Shown: positions 52,101 through 61,295 of the stretch, one piece after another
Numbering within the stretch: position 1 is the first letter of the stretch
Layout: every line of letters starts with the position of its first letter
NCBI GenBank assembly: GCA_949128115.1
Contig: OX421964.1
Span: 30,124,177-30,188,176 of the forward strand
Direction: 5' to 3'
Length of the DNA stretch: 64,000 nt
DNA from: Anaspis maculata
Lineage: Eukaryota > Arthropoda > Insecta > Coleoptera > Scraptiidae
Translations under genes and position numbers: made by a program
Notes under the pieces: model-generated
Told to the model about the DNA's origin: nothing
The model's input: only the letters and a program-made list of their open reading frames with translations
Database searches by the model: none

Positions 52101-54290
52101 GAGGTAGTCGCGCATGAATGCTATGTACAGATCACGGAGTGTGTCCTGACGGACCAGGCGACGTTCGATAGCTAACCAACGGCGGTCAGCCATAGACCTG
52201 CAATGTTCAAAGGTGGGGGACTCCCTTTTGAAGGGAAGCGAAACCCCAAAACGACCTGACGGACAACGGTAGACAGAGTCCCGGAAACAAATTTCTGCAC
52301 GTTCATCATCTGGGGACAAACGTGTTTTGGACGATGGTGACGAGATTTCCTCTACTTCCCAAAATTTGTGCAGAGACTCGTCGATTCCAGTTGGAGTGCA
52401 GACCAAAAAGGAATGCAGAGGTTTTGACGGGGTTTGAAAGGGACCGAGAAGAGCCCAGCCAAAAATGGTGTTTATGGCAACAGGCTGTGACGGACCTGAC
52501 GAGACGATTCCCTCTTTCACGACTGACGGATAAACGTCGGCGCCCAACAACACTTGAATGGGGCCTGGCTTGAACCATGTGGGATCCGCCAGATTCGATA
52601 AGTTCAAGTGGAATTGATCCGGGTTCAAAGCGGTGTCTGGCAGGTTACCACAAATCCTGCGCAGGACAATTAACTCCAATTCAGGGATTGGGAGAGACTC
52701 ATCATCAGCCTTGACCTGGCAAGTGACTGTGCCACACGTCGAATTGGCGGGGGTGAGACCCAAGCCAAAAACGGGCACATTGTGATTTGATGGGGATAGA
52801 CCCAATTTGCGCACGCAGGAGTCCAAAATAAACGATGCCTGACTGGCAGGGTCTATGAGCGCACGGAGGCTTTGGTAGCCTCCCCACCGGTCACGAACGT
52901 GAACGATTGCCGTGGCCAACAAAACATGAGCTGCCTTGAGGCTTGAGGCGAGATTCGTCACCGAATTCGCGACATTTTTTGGAAGACCAGGGGAAACGAT
53001 TTGCGGTAATTCAACTGGATTCGATAAAGAACTGGGTGACTCATGACCTGCAGTTCTATGTGGCTTGGGGAAGTGCAGCAAGGTGTGATGCCTTGCGTGG
53101 CACTGCCGACACGAATACGACGATGGACATTTTGGAGCGCCGTGATTGGTGCTCAAGCAGTTGAGACAGAGCCTTTTCTGTTTGACCGCCAAATATCTGT
53201 CATTTGGGGACATTGACAGAAAAGTCTTGCACGCGGTGACTCTATGACTTCTCGCCCCACAATGAGAACATGCTGACTCATGCGACGTCGCTGGGGCAGA
53301 TGAAGTCTGAGACACCAACGTATGTGAGGCCCACGACTTGCGGCTGACCTCGGGCTTCACGGTAACGGTGTTTGCCCGTGTGGAGCGGGAGTTCGATTGC
53401 GTTTTAGAATTTAAGGCAGTTGCCTCGAAAGCCTTGCATTGGTCGAGCACGAAAGACTTGACGTCTTCGTATTTGGGGAAGGGGGTGCCAGCTGACTGCA
53501 CCTCGAAACGTTTTCGCGTCGACTCATCGAGTTTCTGGAGCAGCATGCTCGACAGGGTGAAATCCCACAGGTCGATATGCGGATACTGCTCGAGCGCCAC
53601 TAAATTTTCGTTGAACGTGTTCACAAGATGGCGAAGCGCTTGCGCGGAGTCAGATGTGACGGAGGAGGCGTTCATCATCGACTGCCAGTAAAAAGTGACT
53701 AGCACGCGGTCGTTCTGGTATCTCTCAACCAACGAGTCGAACGCAATTATGTAATTATCTCCCGTCAATGGCAGGTGTTTAACCATTGAGAGAGGTTCAC
53801 CAGATAAAGACGAGATCAGATACTGAAACCGTTCAATATCTGAGAGAGACTGGTTTCTGTGTATTAACGCCGTGAATAGATCATAGTATGGTGGCCATGA
53901 TTTTAACTTTCCGTCGAACAACGGCAACGCGATTTTTGGCAATCGGACATTGCTCCGGCCTGTCTCGAACCAAGTTTGCGAGGCTTGGCGAGAGAGCGAG
54001 GAAGTCGGCTCTGAATTCGCAAACGAGGCTTTTACCGCAGCAAGTTTGCCATACAAGCTGTCTGCCCGGAGTGTACGTTCAAGAAATGTAGCCTTCTGCT
54101 CCTCGGAGGCACTGGGGAGAGGGGCAGTGTTGACCGTGCTCTTGAAACCGTTGTAAATTTCCGCCGCAATGTCAAACGTGGCTAAAAATGCCGGTTGGAG
54201 GCTTGGCTCGGTGGTAGCTGTGACGCCTTGTTCCAGAAGGGGCTCAAGGCGCGCAATAGCTATCGCGATGGACGATAAAGTTGCGTCCAT
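49128..54290 (-). CDS. BEL/Pao gag-pol polyprotein, 1720 residues
   Basis: Encodes capsid, protease, RT/RNase H and integrase as one frame. The first ATG is at 54290 in the strong context CACAATGG; the open frame begins earlier, at a TTG (54320), which is not used here as the start. Order seen: gag region typical of BEL/Pao (around DGKLKSWPPYYDLF), CCHC-like knuckles from C341, protease with D480 in LIDPASQ (the family is variable at the usual DTG/DSG motif), RT with YVDD at 888-891, RNase H with D1065 in FCDASESG, integrase zinc region (cysteines 1409 and 1412), catalytic D1444, D1510 and E1552, and a C-terminal BEL domain ending VRTQRDVLRRPMVKL. Odd point: between E1552 and the SSDPNDL motif the frame is shorter than I remember for this family by about 7-10 residues, without a frameshift, which could impair integrase. 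Confidence 0.93.
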   Translation of the reverse strand: MDATLSSIAIAIARLEPLLEQGVTATTEPSLQPAFLATFDIAAEIYNGFKSTVNTAPLPSASEEQKATFLERTLRADSLYGKLAAVKASFANSEPTSSLSRQASQTWFETGRSNVRLPKIALPLFDGKLKSWPPYYDLFTALIHRNQSLSDIERFQYLISSLSGEPLSMVKHLPLTGDNYIIAFDSLVERYQNDRVLVTFYWQSMMNASSVTSDSAQALRHLVNTFNENLVALEQYPHIDLWDFTLSSMLLQKLDESTRKRFEVQSAGTPFPKYEDVKSFVLDQCKAFEATALNSKTQSNSRSTRANTVTVKPEVSRKSWASHTLVSQTSSAPATSHESACSHCGARSHRVTACKTFLSMSPNDRYLAVKQKRLCLNCLSTNHGAPKCPSSYSCRQCHARHHTLLHFPKPHRTAGHESPSSLSNPVELPQIVSPGLPKNVANSVTNLASSLKAAHVLLATAIVHVRDRWGGYQSLRALIDPASQASFILDSCVRKLGLSPSNHNVPVFGLGLTPANSTCGTVTCQVKADDESLPIPELELIVLRRICGNLPDTALNPDQFHLNLSNLADPTWFKPGPIQVLLGADVYPSVVKEGIVSSGPSQPVAINTIFGWALLGPFQTPSKPLHSFLVCTPTGIDESLHKFWEVEEISSPSSKTRLSPDDERAEICFRDSVYRCPSGRFGVSLPFKRESPTFEHCRSMADRRWLAIERRLVRQDTLRDLYIAFMRDYLDLGHMTLLDAEPPDSEAYYIPHHPIVKIEDDKPKIRVVFDASAQAPNHLSLNETLLVGPKLQQDIAALLLQFRCEPIVFTCDIRQMYRQILISPEHRKYQLIRFRFSPDRPIETYQLNTITYGVSSAPFLAVRTLLHLAEQSASKFPLASQAIRRNLYVDDLLCGANSVESARELQTQLINLLQSGCFELRKWASNHPDVLQDIPLDHVRTQPSTFSDVADNTVKILGLQWQAATDTFSFTVHPNELPCTKRSILSEVARIYDPLGFLCPVAFFAKHLIQRLWKLGLDWDDTPPDIVCQQWLRFQSELSQLSRLQIPRHTFPSPADRCQLHAFCDASESGYASVLYVRYLLNGVPTIRLLTAKSKVAPVKLLTVPRLELCAAVLLSNLVAFTVAALAGTVQFDAIFAWTDSTVVLSWLRSSSHRWKTFVAHRVEHIQQRVPPQCWRHVSTSDNPADPASRGLFPEDMLSCSLWWSGPPFLSSADDTWPDDKFSVSSPDIASEERKLALVVRVPQPPPIDIDDLFLRISSLRKIQGAVAYFYRFCKCKSDEKFTGPLSDTELHFALLYIVKHVQQKVFAVEIASLRNGKPCSRPFRKLSPFLDRDDVLRVGGRLKHCHELPFATRHPALLPSRHVLTGLVIRQVHSRHCHPGLNNTCYLLQQNFWILSTRRAVRHYLASCYRCFRTKPQTFSPTMGGLPSARTSQLKPFSCVGLDYGGPFPILMSRARGVRTTKAYICLFVCFATKALHVEVASDLSTDAFLAALRRFIARRGRCSTIYSDNGTNFVGAHRQLTTSMQLAAESEAITWRFIPPSSPHFGGLWESGIKAVKTHLSRVIGDQILTFEELTVAQRPLSELSSDPNDLCPLTPGHFLTLEPLTAPPDPDLSHLKISRLSRWQLVQSMQQRFWARWRDEYLHTLYQRGKWHKSRHLESADVGSLVLIKDENAPPLKWRLGRISKLFPGKDGICRVADVRTQRDVLRRPMVKLCPLP

Positions 54291-54513
54291 TGTGTACGAC
54301 ACAAAGAAAAATGAAAACAAAGCAACTGACCCTTAGGTTGGCGTACCTGAATGGCGAACCCAACCCAGGTGAAAAAGTGCGAATGAGACGGGCGAAAAAC
54401 GAATTGATCAACACGCTGGACCAACGCACAAGTGTCACGTGGGTTTGACCCGTGACTTTAAAGTTTCAATAGTGAGGTGAATTAAATTCCTGACTGTACC
54501 ATGCTTAGCCTGT

Positions 54514-54532
54514 ATCCGGCTACGAAGGACCA
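54514..54532 (-). other. Primer-binding site, tRNA-Tyr type
   Basis: On the coding strand, seven bases after the 5' LTR, TGGTCCTTCGTAGCCGGAT matches the complement of the insect tRNA-Tyr 3' end (TGGTCCTTCG then AGCCGGA) with one extra T in the middle. The tRNA sequence is recalled, not looked up. The position and the leading TGG fit a minus-strand primer site. Confidence 0.6.
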
Positions 54533-54539
54533 ATTTATA

Positions 54540-55505
54540 TGTTAGCGCGGTACACATAAAGACGGCAGCCTTCCGATGAAGGCTGCATTAAAACAATAAC
54601 TCTTGGATTAGGAAAGCAGCAAGCGACAGTCAGAAATAAAATTCACAACAACAATCAAAAACTTTAATGCAAAACAAAGAAAAAAACACAAACAGACAGA
54701 ATTACAAAACAATAAAAAAAAAAACAATGTGAATTAAATGAAATGAAAAATCCGAGTGGTTCTGATCGGGGGCAGATTCGCTGGCGCCGAGTGGCGTCCT
54801 GAAAACGAGACGAACTGCACTGAAGGTATACACCCCGGCAAACGGGAATAAACGGTAAATGGTAAAAACAATGGAAAATATGGAACTTACGGGATCTTAT
54901 TCGGTGGCGGCGTCGTCCTGGCGGAGTCCGAAGGCGGCGTCGTGGTGGATGGCCGTTCTGGGGGTGGATTTCCTGGTGAAATGCACGAGTGCCCGTGTTC
55001 GTCACCAAAATGGCGGACGAACGACTCGATCCCGTCCGAAACTGGAGCTTTGTGTGCGGCTGGCTGATCCAAGCCGCTCCCCGGTGAAAGCGGTGAAAAC
55101 TGCCGCTTTCTGGACTTGGAGATGCTGCAGAGCTCCTCCAGGAGTCACTATCGGACGCGATGGGCCTTGGATGGGCTTCTGGTCGAGTACGAATGTACGC
55201 CGATGGCACGACAAGATGGCCGCGAGAACGATGACCAAAAAAAAGACGGCGTGGCTTCCCGCTCGACGTACGGAGATCAACGCCGCTTCGAACGAAGCGG
55301 TAAAGGCACGAGCGGAAAGAAAGCCGAAGAATGCCGAAGACGGCCGAAGAAAGTGCTGGAGCTCGTTTACGCTTGCGCCTGACAGCCAAGTGCCAGGCAC
55401 ACCGAACAGGGGGTGAGGGGTGAGGACTTGGACGACACAGGGATATTTTGGGTTGCATACCCTCAGTGCACACGAATGCAGTGTTCAATGAACGGGGCCG
55501 AGACA
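54540..55505 (-). repeat. BEL/Pao 5' LTR, 966 bp
   Basis: The partner of 48035-48999. On the coding strand it contains CCCGTAAGTTCC (GTAAGT at 54890 to 54885), a good 5' splice-site match shortly before the end of the LTR. Whether it is used for a spliced transcript is unknown. Confidence 0.9.
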
Positions 55506-55510
55506 AGTAT
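55506..55510. repeat. Target-site duplication AGTAT, right
   Basis: AGTAT directly after the LTR, matching 48030-48034. Confidence 0.85.
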
Positions 55511-55859
55511 AATAGTCCCGCGGATCAAATAACATTGTTTCCCATAGGTACTTAGATACTTATTTCAAAATAAAAGTTTGAAAATAAGTATGAAAATCGA
55601 GAAAAATTCTCACTAGGTATTCTTTTAGTACGAGTAGGTTACAGTAGGATCGTCGCAATACTAGTCAGAATCCGAATTCTGGATAGGACGTGATGGAACT
55701 TTACGGATTTCTGGAGAGGGGGGAGCGTATGAGCCAAAACATAAATTTTGCAGGAAACAAAAATGTTTCAACAATTAATTTGAATTGTTTTCGAGAATAT
55801 CAATTTCTAGATAGCATCTAGGGCACTTCAGTAATATTATTGAATAGGGAGTGGGGCCG
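55511..55859. other. Unassigned DNA
   Basis: Right flank of the BEL/Pao element. No gene or repeat recognised. Confidence 0.35.
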
Positions 55860-56370
55860 TGTCGACCAGAACGACTTGCTTTTGTAGCAGGATTCCACTC
55901 AAAAATTCATTCCTGCTCGGGGATCGAGTTTTTTTCGCAAATTCCAACTGATATCGAAAGTAGATTGGATTGGGCGTCGTGTAGGTCCATTTTCACAATC
56001 GACACGGTTCCAGTTTTCCGACAATAATTTTTTTCCGACAAAATGAAATGCACATTCCGTGAATTTGAAAAAAACGCAGTGCAAAATTCTACATGCGGTA
56101 GACCTGAGTATGGGTAGACCCCACGAAATAATAATTTTAGGTGCAGACATGCTGAAAATTGAAGTTGGAGAAAAGATTGAGCTGATTTTTGGAGGAAAAA
56201 TTTTTGCCGAGTTTTCCTCTCTAGAAAAACTTTAAATTTTCCAACTTTTTATTCCGGGAACCGATTTGAACCATTTTTTTTTTAACGAGAGATAACTGGT
56301 TTCCATCCTAAGGGACGTTTCGAACTAAAATTTACATAGGTTCCTGGATACTAGTCGGGAAAGTTTTGGG
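55860..56370 (+). repeat. Family B, copy 4
   Basis: Contains ACGACTTGCTTTTGTAGCAG, AATTCATTCCTGCTCGGGGA, ATCGAAAGTAGATTGG, ATTCCGTGAATTTGAAAAAA, TAGGTGCAGACATGCTG and a tail with GGGAAAGTTTTGGG. It lines up with 29640-30350 and, inverted, with 25371-25680. Confidence 0.6.
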
Positions 56371-56455
56371 ATGACACAACCGATTTTTTCAATTGTCCTC
56401 ACAATAGATACCGATCACTCAACTAACCGTACAGTTTTGAATATCTGAATGAATA

Positions 56456-56597
56456 GCCTCCAATTCCACCAAACTTTTATGAACGAATCAACTTTATCAT
56501 GTCATAGTCACTGAGCAACTGGCCATGCTATTGGCTATTGGATAGCAACTATGAGAGTGATAAAGTTTCACTTCGCTTTTAAAACTTTGGTGGAACT
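56456..56597. mobile_element. Hairpin MITE family F, copy 2
   Basis: The arms start with AATTCCACCAAACTTTTA and end with AAAACTTTGGTGGAACTC. The interior matches the copy at 10753-10898 (GCAACTGGCCATGC..., TGAGAGTGATAAAGTT). TA at 56454-56455 and 56598-56599 may be the target duplication. Confidence 0.6.
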
Positions 56598-56929
56598 CTA
56601 AGGCTGGCCGACATAATTTTTGTATTTAATTGGTTGCCTCATCCAGTTCATACGGTGATGTCACATGATACCTTCCAAAAACTTGATTTTGGCTGAAACA
56701 ATGTCGCTTTTTCCGATTGATAATTTGAATCTTATTTCGACGACAACTCACCTCACTCCTCGCCTCACTCTTTCAAGATAGTAGGCCGTATAAGTGTATT
56801 ACCACCAATTACCACCAAGGTCATTGGTGAAAACACCCCTCCAGAATGGCCAACCTTGAACATTCAAATAGTTTTCACTTTTTTAGGAAGATTTTCAGGG
56901 TTGCTCGGTTGGTTGTCTCAACAAATATA

Positions 56930-57309
56930 CAGCGTGTTCAACAATGATTGTCCTTGCTGTCTTTTGGAAATAGCGGTTGCAACTGGCCTGTGCCGCTTCA
57001 GTGAAGTTACTTTGAGATCCGTAGTAACGAAATTGATAGGCGTCATGTCAAACTGACTGCTATAAAATTTGAGGATAACAGTAACGGCTGTGACTGCTGG
57101 TGAAATAGTGAACAAGCAACCTGACGGAATGGGAATGGACCAGCCGTCAATGCGTCACTGTTAACCTTAAATTTTATATCAGTCAGTTTGACGTGACGTC
57201 TATCAATTTCGTTACTACGGATCTCATAATGATTTCATTGAAGTGGCACAGGCCAGTTGCAACCGCTATTTTCAAAAGGCGGCAAGGACAATCATTGTTG
57301 AACACGCTG
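56930..57309. mobile_element. 380-bp TA-flanked palindromic MITE
   Basis: The ends CAGCGTGTTCAACAATGATT and AATCATTGTTGAACACGCTG abut TA (56928-56929 and 57310-57311). The arms of about 155 bp are inverted copies, including GCGGTTGCAACTGGCCTGTG and CGTAGTAACGAAATTGATAG, around a 70-bp asymmetric centre. Confidence 0.8.
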
Positions 57310-57486
57310 TAGTAAAGTGCTCGCCAATTGAAATGGTCCACCCAACAAATTCAGTCACATTCAAAGTGACATAGTTCTTGAATGACTAGACTATTTTGAA
57401 TCGTTTTATGTTTTCTGATTAGCTCACGGATTGGATTACAACATGTCATGGGCCGTTTTTGGTACAGGCGTTTTGTATCAATTATA

Positions 57487-58625
57487 CAGGGCGCTCAATC
57501 AGGTACTGCAAAAATGGAAAAGTTTGAACTGGTCCCATTTCACAAAAAATGGTTTTTGGTTTTTTCCAAGTGTTTTAGGTAAGATGTTGTTCCTGTACCT
57601 TGAGGTAGTTTTCAAAATTTTGAGTCTATCTCCTCCAATTACACAGTGATCTAAAAAATGCAACCTTCTGGTCTGGCATTTATATCTATTCCAATTGTTG
57701 GTCGATTTTGGAAAATAAGGACTCATGTTGAAGTTTAAGACTCAGATGAGAAGGCTCGAGGATCGGAACTGACTGAAGACAAAATTTTTGAAAAAGCGAA
57801 GGAATCAAAAGTGACCTAAATATGAAGCACCCTAGAAATGAGGTTCAGGGAAAGAACTAAATAAAAATCAACTTGCCTTCAAACAGACTTTTATCTCCGA
57901 ACATTTTGAGGTATTTTCCGATTTGAGGTGATGAAAATTGTCGATGCGGGACCCATTTTACAAATTCACTATTCAGAAGATAATACCGGACCTTCCTCGA
58001 CTGAAAATGCACGTAACCCAGGTTACCTCCTTATTGTCGAATATTCCCTTCACATTTAAAGAAATAGGCACCAGTTCTGATCTTCGTAACCCAGGTTTCG
58101 TCTATTTTTAGGTGAAAAATGTCCAGTATTCTTCGTTGGAAGCATCCATTTCTGATTTGGATTCATTGTCACAATTTTCGCCCCATACAAATGGAAAACA
58201 CCTTAAAATGTTCAGAAAGGATGGTTTGTTTGAAGACAAGTTGTTATTTGTTTAATACCTTCCCTAAACCGGATCTCTAGCAAGTTTGTCATTTAAGTCA
58301 CTTTTGATTCAATCCCTTTCCCAGAATTTCCATCTAAAGTCAATTCTGATCCTCGATCCTTCTGACCGGAGCCTTTAGCTTCAACAAGAGCCCTCATTTT
58401 CCAAAATCGGCCAACAACGAATAAAGTTATTACTGCAAAACTAAAAGGTTACATTTTTCAGATCACCCTGTAATTAAAGCGGATAGGCAAAAAAAAATTG
58501 AAAACGATTCGAGTTACGGTTATAACAACTCCCCTGGAACACTTGGAGAAAACCAAAAACTATTTTTTGTAAAATGGGACCTGTTCAAACTTTTCCATTT
58601 TTGCGGTACCTGATTGAGGACCCTG
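57487..58625. mobile_element. Second shell, CAGGGCGCTCAATCAGG ends
   Basis: Between TA at 57485-57486 and 58626-58627, starting CAGGGCGCTCAATCAGGTAC and ending GTACCTGATTGAGGACCCTG. The arms share AAATGGAAAAGTTTGAAC and CCCATTTCACAAAAAATGG-type blocks. The next shell lies at an AATTAATT centre. Confidence 0.75.
57642..58470. mobile_element. Third shell, CAGGGTGATCT-type ends
   Basis: Between TA at 57640-57641 and 58471-58472. Left end CACAGTGATCT (two changes), right end AGATCACCCTG. The arms pair through AATGCAACCTT / AAGGTTACATT, the GGATCGGAACTGACT-type block and AATCAAAAGTGAC, down to a centre near 58050 flanked by two inverted GTAACCCAGGTT motifs. Confidence 0.65.
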
Positions 58626-58925
58626 TATAATTGATACGAAACACTTGTACCAAAAATAGTCCATGACATGTTGTAGTCCAATACGTTAACTAATTAGAAA
58701 ACATAAAACGATTCAAAATAGTTTATTCATTCAAAAGTTATGACACTTTGAATGTGATTGTATTTTTTGGGTGGACCATTTCAATTGGCGAGCACTTTAT
58801 ATTGGAAATAGAATATTTGCTGGAATCATTTCAAACAAAAACGATTTTTTCACCATGGCTAGCTTTCAGTTCCCTCTTTAACATATCAAAAGTCTTCAAC
58901 TCTGGCACTGCTACAAATTAGTATA

Positions 58926-59488
58926 CAGGGTGAAGGGTGATTACAGGGTGAGCACAAAAAATCATCTTTTTGGTTTTGCATGATGGAAAACTTTTTTCCT
59001 CGTTGACTGATTTTGAAAATTTGCGGCTCATATTGAAGCTAAAACTATAGGTAAAAAGACCTTAGGATCAGAATTGACTCAAGACAAACATTCAGAGTCA
59101 AGGGTTCAATGAAATGTGGCTCCAATTTTAAACGCCGTCGACAGCCCGTTTAGGAGAAGGATTTGCTAATAGCCACGTTTCTTTCGAATAAATCATTTAT
59201 TCTGAATACATTAAGGCCTTTCGTTCTTGTCCCAGCCAAGAATTGTGTAGGTGGAGGAATTCATTTACAACTGCATGTTCAAGGAGGAGAAACGGTGCCT
59301 TGTTCATTTGAAATTGGTCGTAACCAACACTACGAAAATAAAAACAATGTATTACCTAAACTGGTTTGTCCATTACTCATTGTTTCGATTTTTCGCGTTT
59401 TCGATATACATTTTTTCGAGAAACTCTACTTATTTTCAGATGCTCTACCATCTCCCAAAATATTAACAAGAAAAAGTGTAACACCCTG
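58926..59488. repeat. Segment bounded by CAGGGTG ends, related to the split MITE
   Basis: The left boundary is TA-CAGGGTG (58924 onward, and again at 58942-58950) and the right boundary CACCCTG-TA (59482-59490). The right 100 bp matches the ends of the MITE at 41781-47605 (GATGGTAGAGCATCT, AATAAGTAGAGTTTCTCG). The two boundaries are not inverted copies beyond the first bases, so this may be two fused element remnants. Confidence 0.45.
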
Positions 59489-59800
59489 TATCTTAGTTTC
59501 AACCAATCAGGAAAAATCACACTAGCAGCTGATAAAATCGCTCTAGTGTACTTACAGCGCCGGACTAAAATATTCTTTACGTACCCCCGTCCGTCGTTGA
59601 CGAGTTTGTAGTCCGAGGCGGAGCCAAGTGTGCTGCTAGGCAATTTCTGGCCTGATGCTACAAATTACAATCACGGCCTGGAACTAAGTCGAGCCTGTAA
59701 CGCCCTTGCATAAAGAAATGATTTTCGTCAAGTGAACTATGTTTTTATCTCATATTGAGACTAATTTGTATCCGCCTTCCTTCAATCGGGTCCAATCCAT
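59489..59800 (-). repeat. Repeat E, copy 2 (inverted relative to copy 1)
   Basis: Inverted match of 41430-41780, from the TA next to the MITE-type end to GCCTTCCTTCAATCGGGTCC. It lacks the roughly 40 bases present near 41527-41570. Confidence 0.6.
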
Positions 59801-61295
59801 CACTCTCTGCGCATCTCTCACCCATATGTCATTTTGTCATATTGCAAGATGATATTGAGCGCGTTCAGCAGGCTCTCTGGTGAGTGCTACCGGTAGATAA
59901 CGGTGGCAGCTACAGCCACGTGGTCGCCATTTTTTCCACCACAATTTATTTGCGGTAGCTCCGGTAGCGGTGAAATGGTGAGCTGTTTATGACAGTTTAT
60001 GTCAGTTTTTCGGTGGAAATAAGTGAGGAAATGGAGGGCAATTCGACAAGCCGTTCAGCAGCTCACATATCTACCTGTAGTGTGTCGGTAGTCTGCTGAA
60101 CCTACCCATTAACTCTACTGAAATGTCATCTATGTCCTCTACCCACGAGAGCTACCACTGCGACCAGTGTCAAAAGCAGATGATTTATTTATACACGTGT
60201 ACCTAACTCCTAACTGACTGATACAGAACCGGATTACAACCAAAATAACATGAAGAATAATCTTAATAATATTATCTGAAGAAGCCGGCTGTTTTAATTC
60301 AACTGTTCTACACAACAACCAATAAAAACATAGCTGACATTGACACTTGTCTTTGGAAGTTCAAATGAACCATTCCAGCGCAGTAGGCTTTTTTATCAGT
60401 TCTTTATTTAATTGTGACAGGTGTCAAACTTGATGCAATAGACCTCTTCAATTTGACCTGTGAGGGTTCGGGAATCGCGCTGGTGAATCAATTCCGAATC
60501 AGAGTTGGCAGGTTCAGAAATAAATATTCAGATTAGTTCATCCGAATCCGGATCGCCTATAGTCTAGCCCAAACAGGGCGACGCGACGCGGCCTTGTATC
60601 TCGCTAGTGAGAAACAGAAAATTGGTTCACATATTTGGATTCATAATGGACTTTTGGAGCTTTCAGTAGGCCAAAGACCTCTGCAAATGCAAAAACTTTG
60701 CAACACGGACGCAGAAGAAAGTTGAACCACTGCGGTTAGAAACAGGGCCAGGCCTGGCCTATTTGCCGCCTGCGTGCCAGCGAAAAATTGCCGCCTCCCT
60801 CATCGGCAGTGAAGACCCTCTCCCCAGTTGAAAAAATCATAGAAAAAAAAATACAGGAATGAAAAGAATCCTTTGAAATTCAATTTTATTATATATTGCC
60901 CTTGCCACCCCTATATCAATTGCCGCACTGCTGGACGTCTGCTTAGCCCGGTCCTGGTTGAAAAAGAAAAACAGAGAAAAACCGTTTAAATTTATGTTGA
61001 GTTGATGATTTGACAGCCGGTCGAATGCGCGTCAACCGGAAATGCGCGGTAGCCATTGCTGAGCCCTGGCAGCTCAGGCAAAACCGCAAAGCTCTATCAA
61101 AAAGGAGCCGCGAAAAAGAGCTCAACTTGGAAATACATATGTAGGTAGTTCAAGTTTATTTTGCTAAATGAACTACATTTTGCTACATTCGTGGCATTTC
61201 AAGTATTCCACGAAAAACTGACCGGAGGTATAGCGAAAATTGATGAGACGGGGTCTTAGAGATAGGCGATAGGAAGTAGAGAATACATATCCAGG
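59801..61295. other. Unassigned DNA
   Basis: No gene recognised. The motif GTTCAGCAG occurs at about 59860 and 60052 and inverted near 60097, with imperfect pairing around them, perhaps a decayed hairpin element. Confidence 0.3.

Larger units (their letters stand above)
48035..55505 (-). mobile_element. Complete BEL/Pao LTR retrotransposon, 7.47 kb
   Basis: It is bounded by near-identical LTRs (48035-48999 and 54540-55505) that start TGT and end ACA on both strands, with a 5-bp AGTAT duplication outside. The coding strand is minus, so the 5' LTR is the right-hand one. Inside lie a primer-binding site, a single gag-pol frame (54290 to 49128) and a purine-rich tract before the 3' LTR. No envelope-like frame is present: only about 130 bases separate pol and the 3' LTR. 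The two LTRs differ by about one substitution and one A-run length change, so the insertion is recent. Confidence 0.93.
57315..58797. mobile_element. 1.48-kb concentric palindrome, outer shell
   Basis: The ends AAGTGCTCGCCAATTGAAAT and ATTTCAATTGGCGAGCACTT abut TA at 57313-57314 and 58798-58799. The arms 57315-57484 and 58628-58797 pair closely (TGGTCCACCCA, CATTCAAAGTG, AACGATTCAAAATAG-type, ACATGTCATGG). Without the inner shell the centre closes to the perfect palindrome GTATCAATTATAATTGATAC. Confidence 0.8.

Noticed and set aside
49128..54320. Starting the BEL polyprotein at 54320
   Set aside because: That codon is TTG; the first ATG with a strong context is at 54290, ten codons later.
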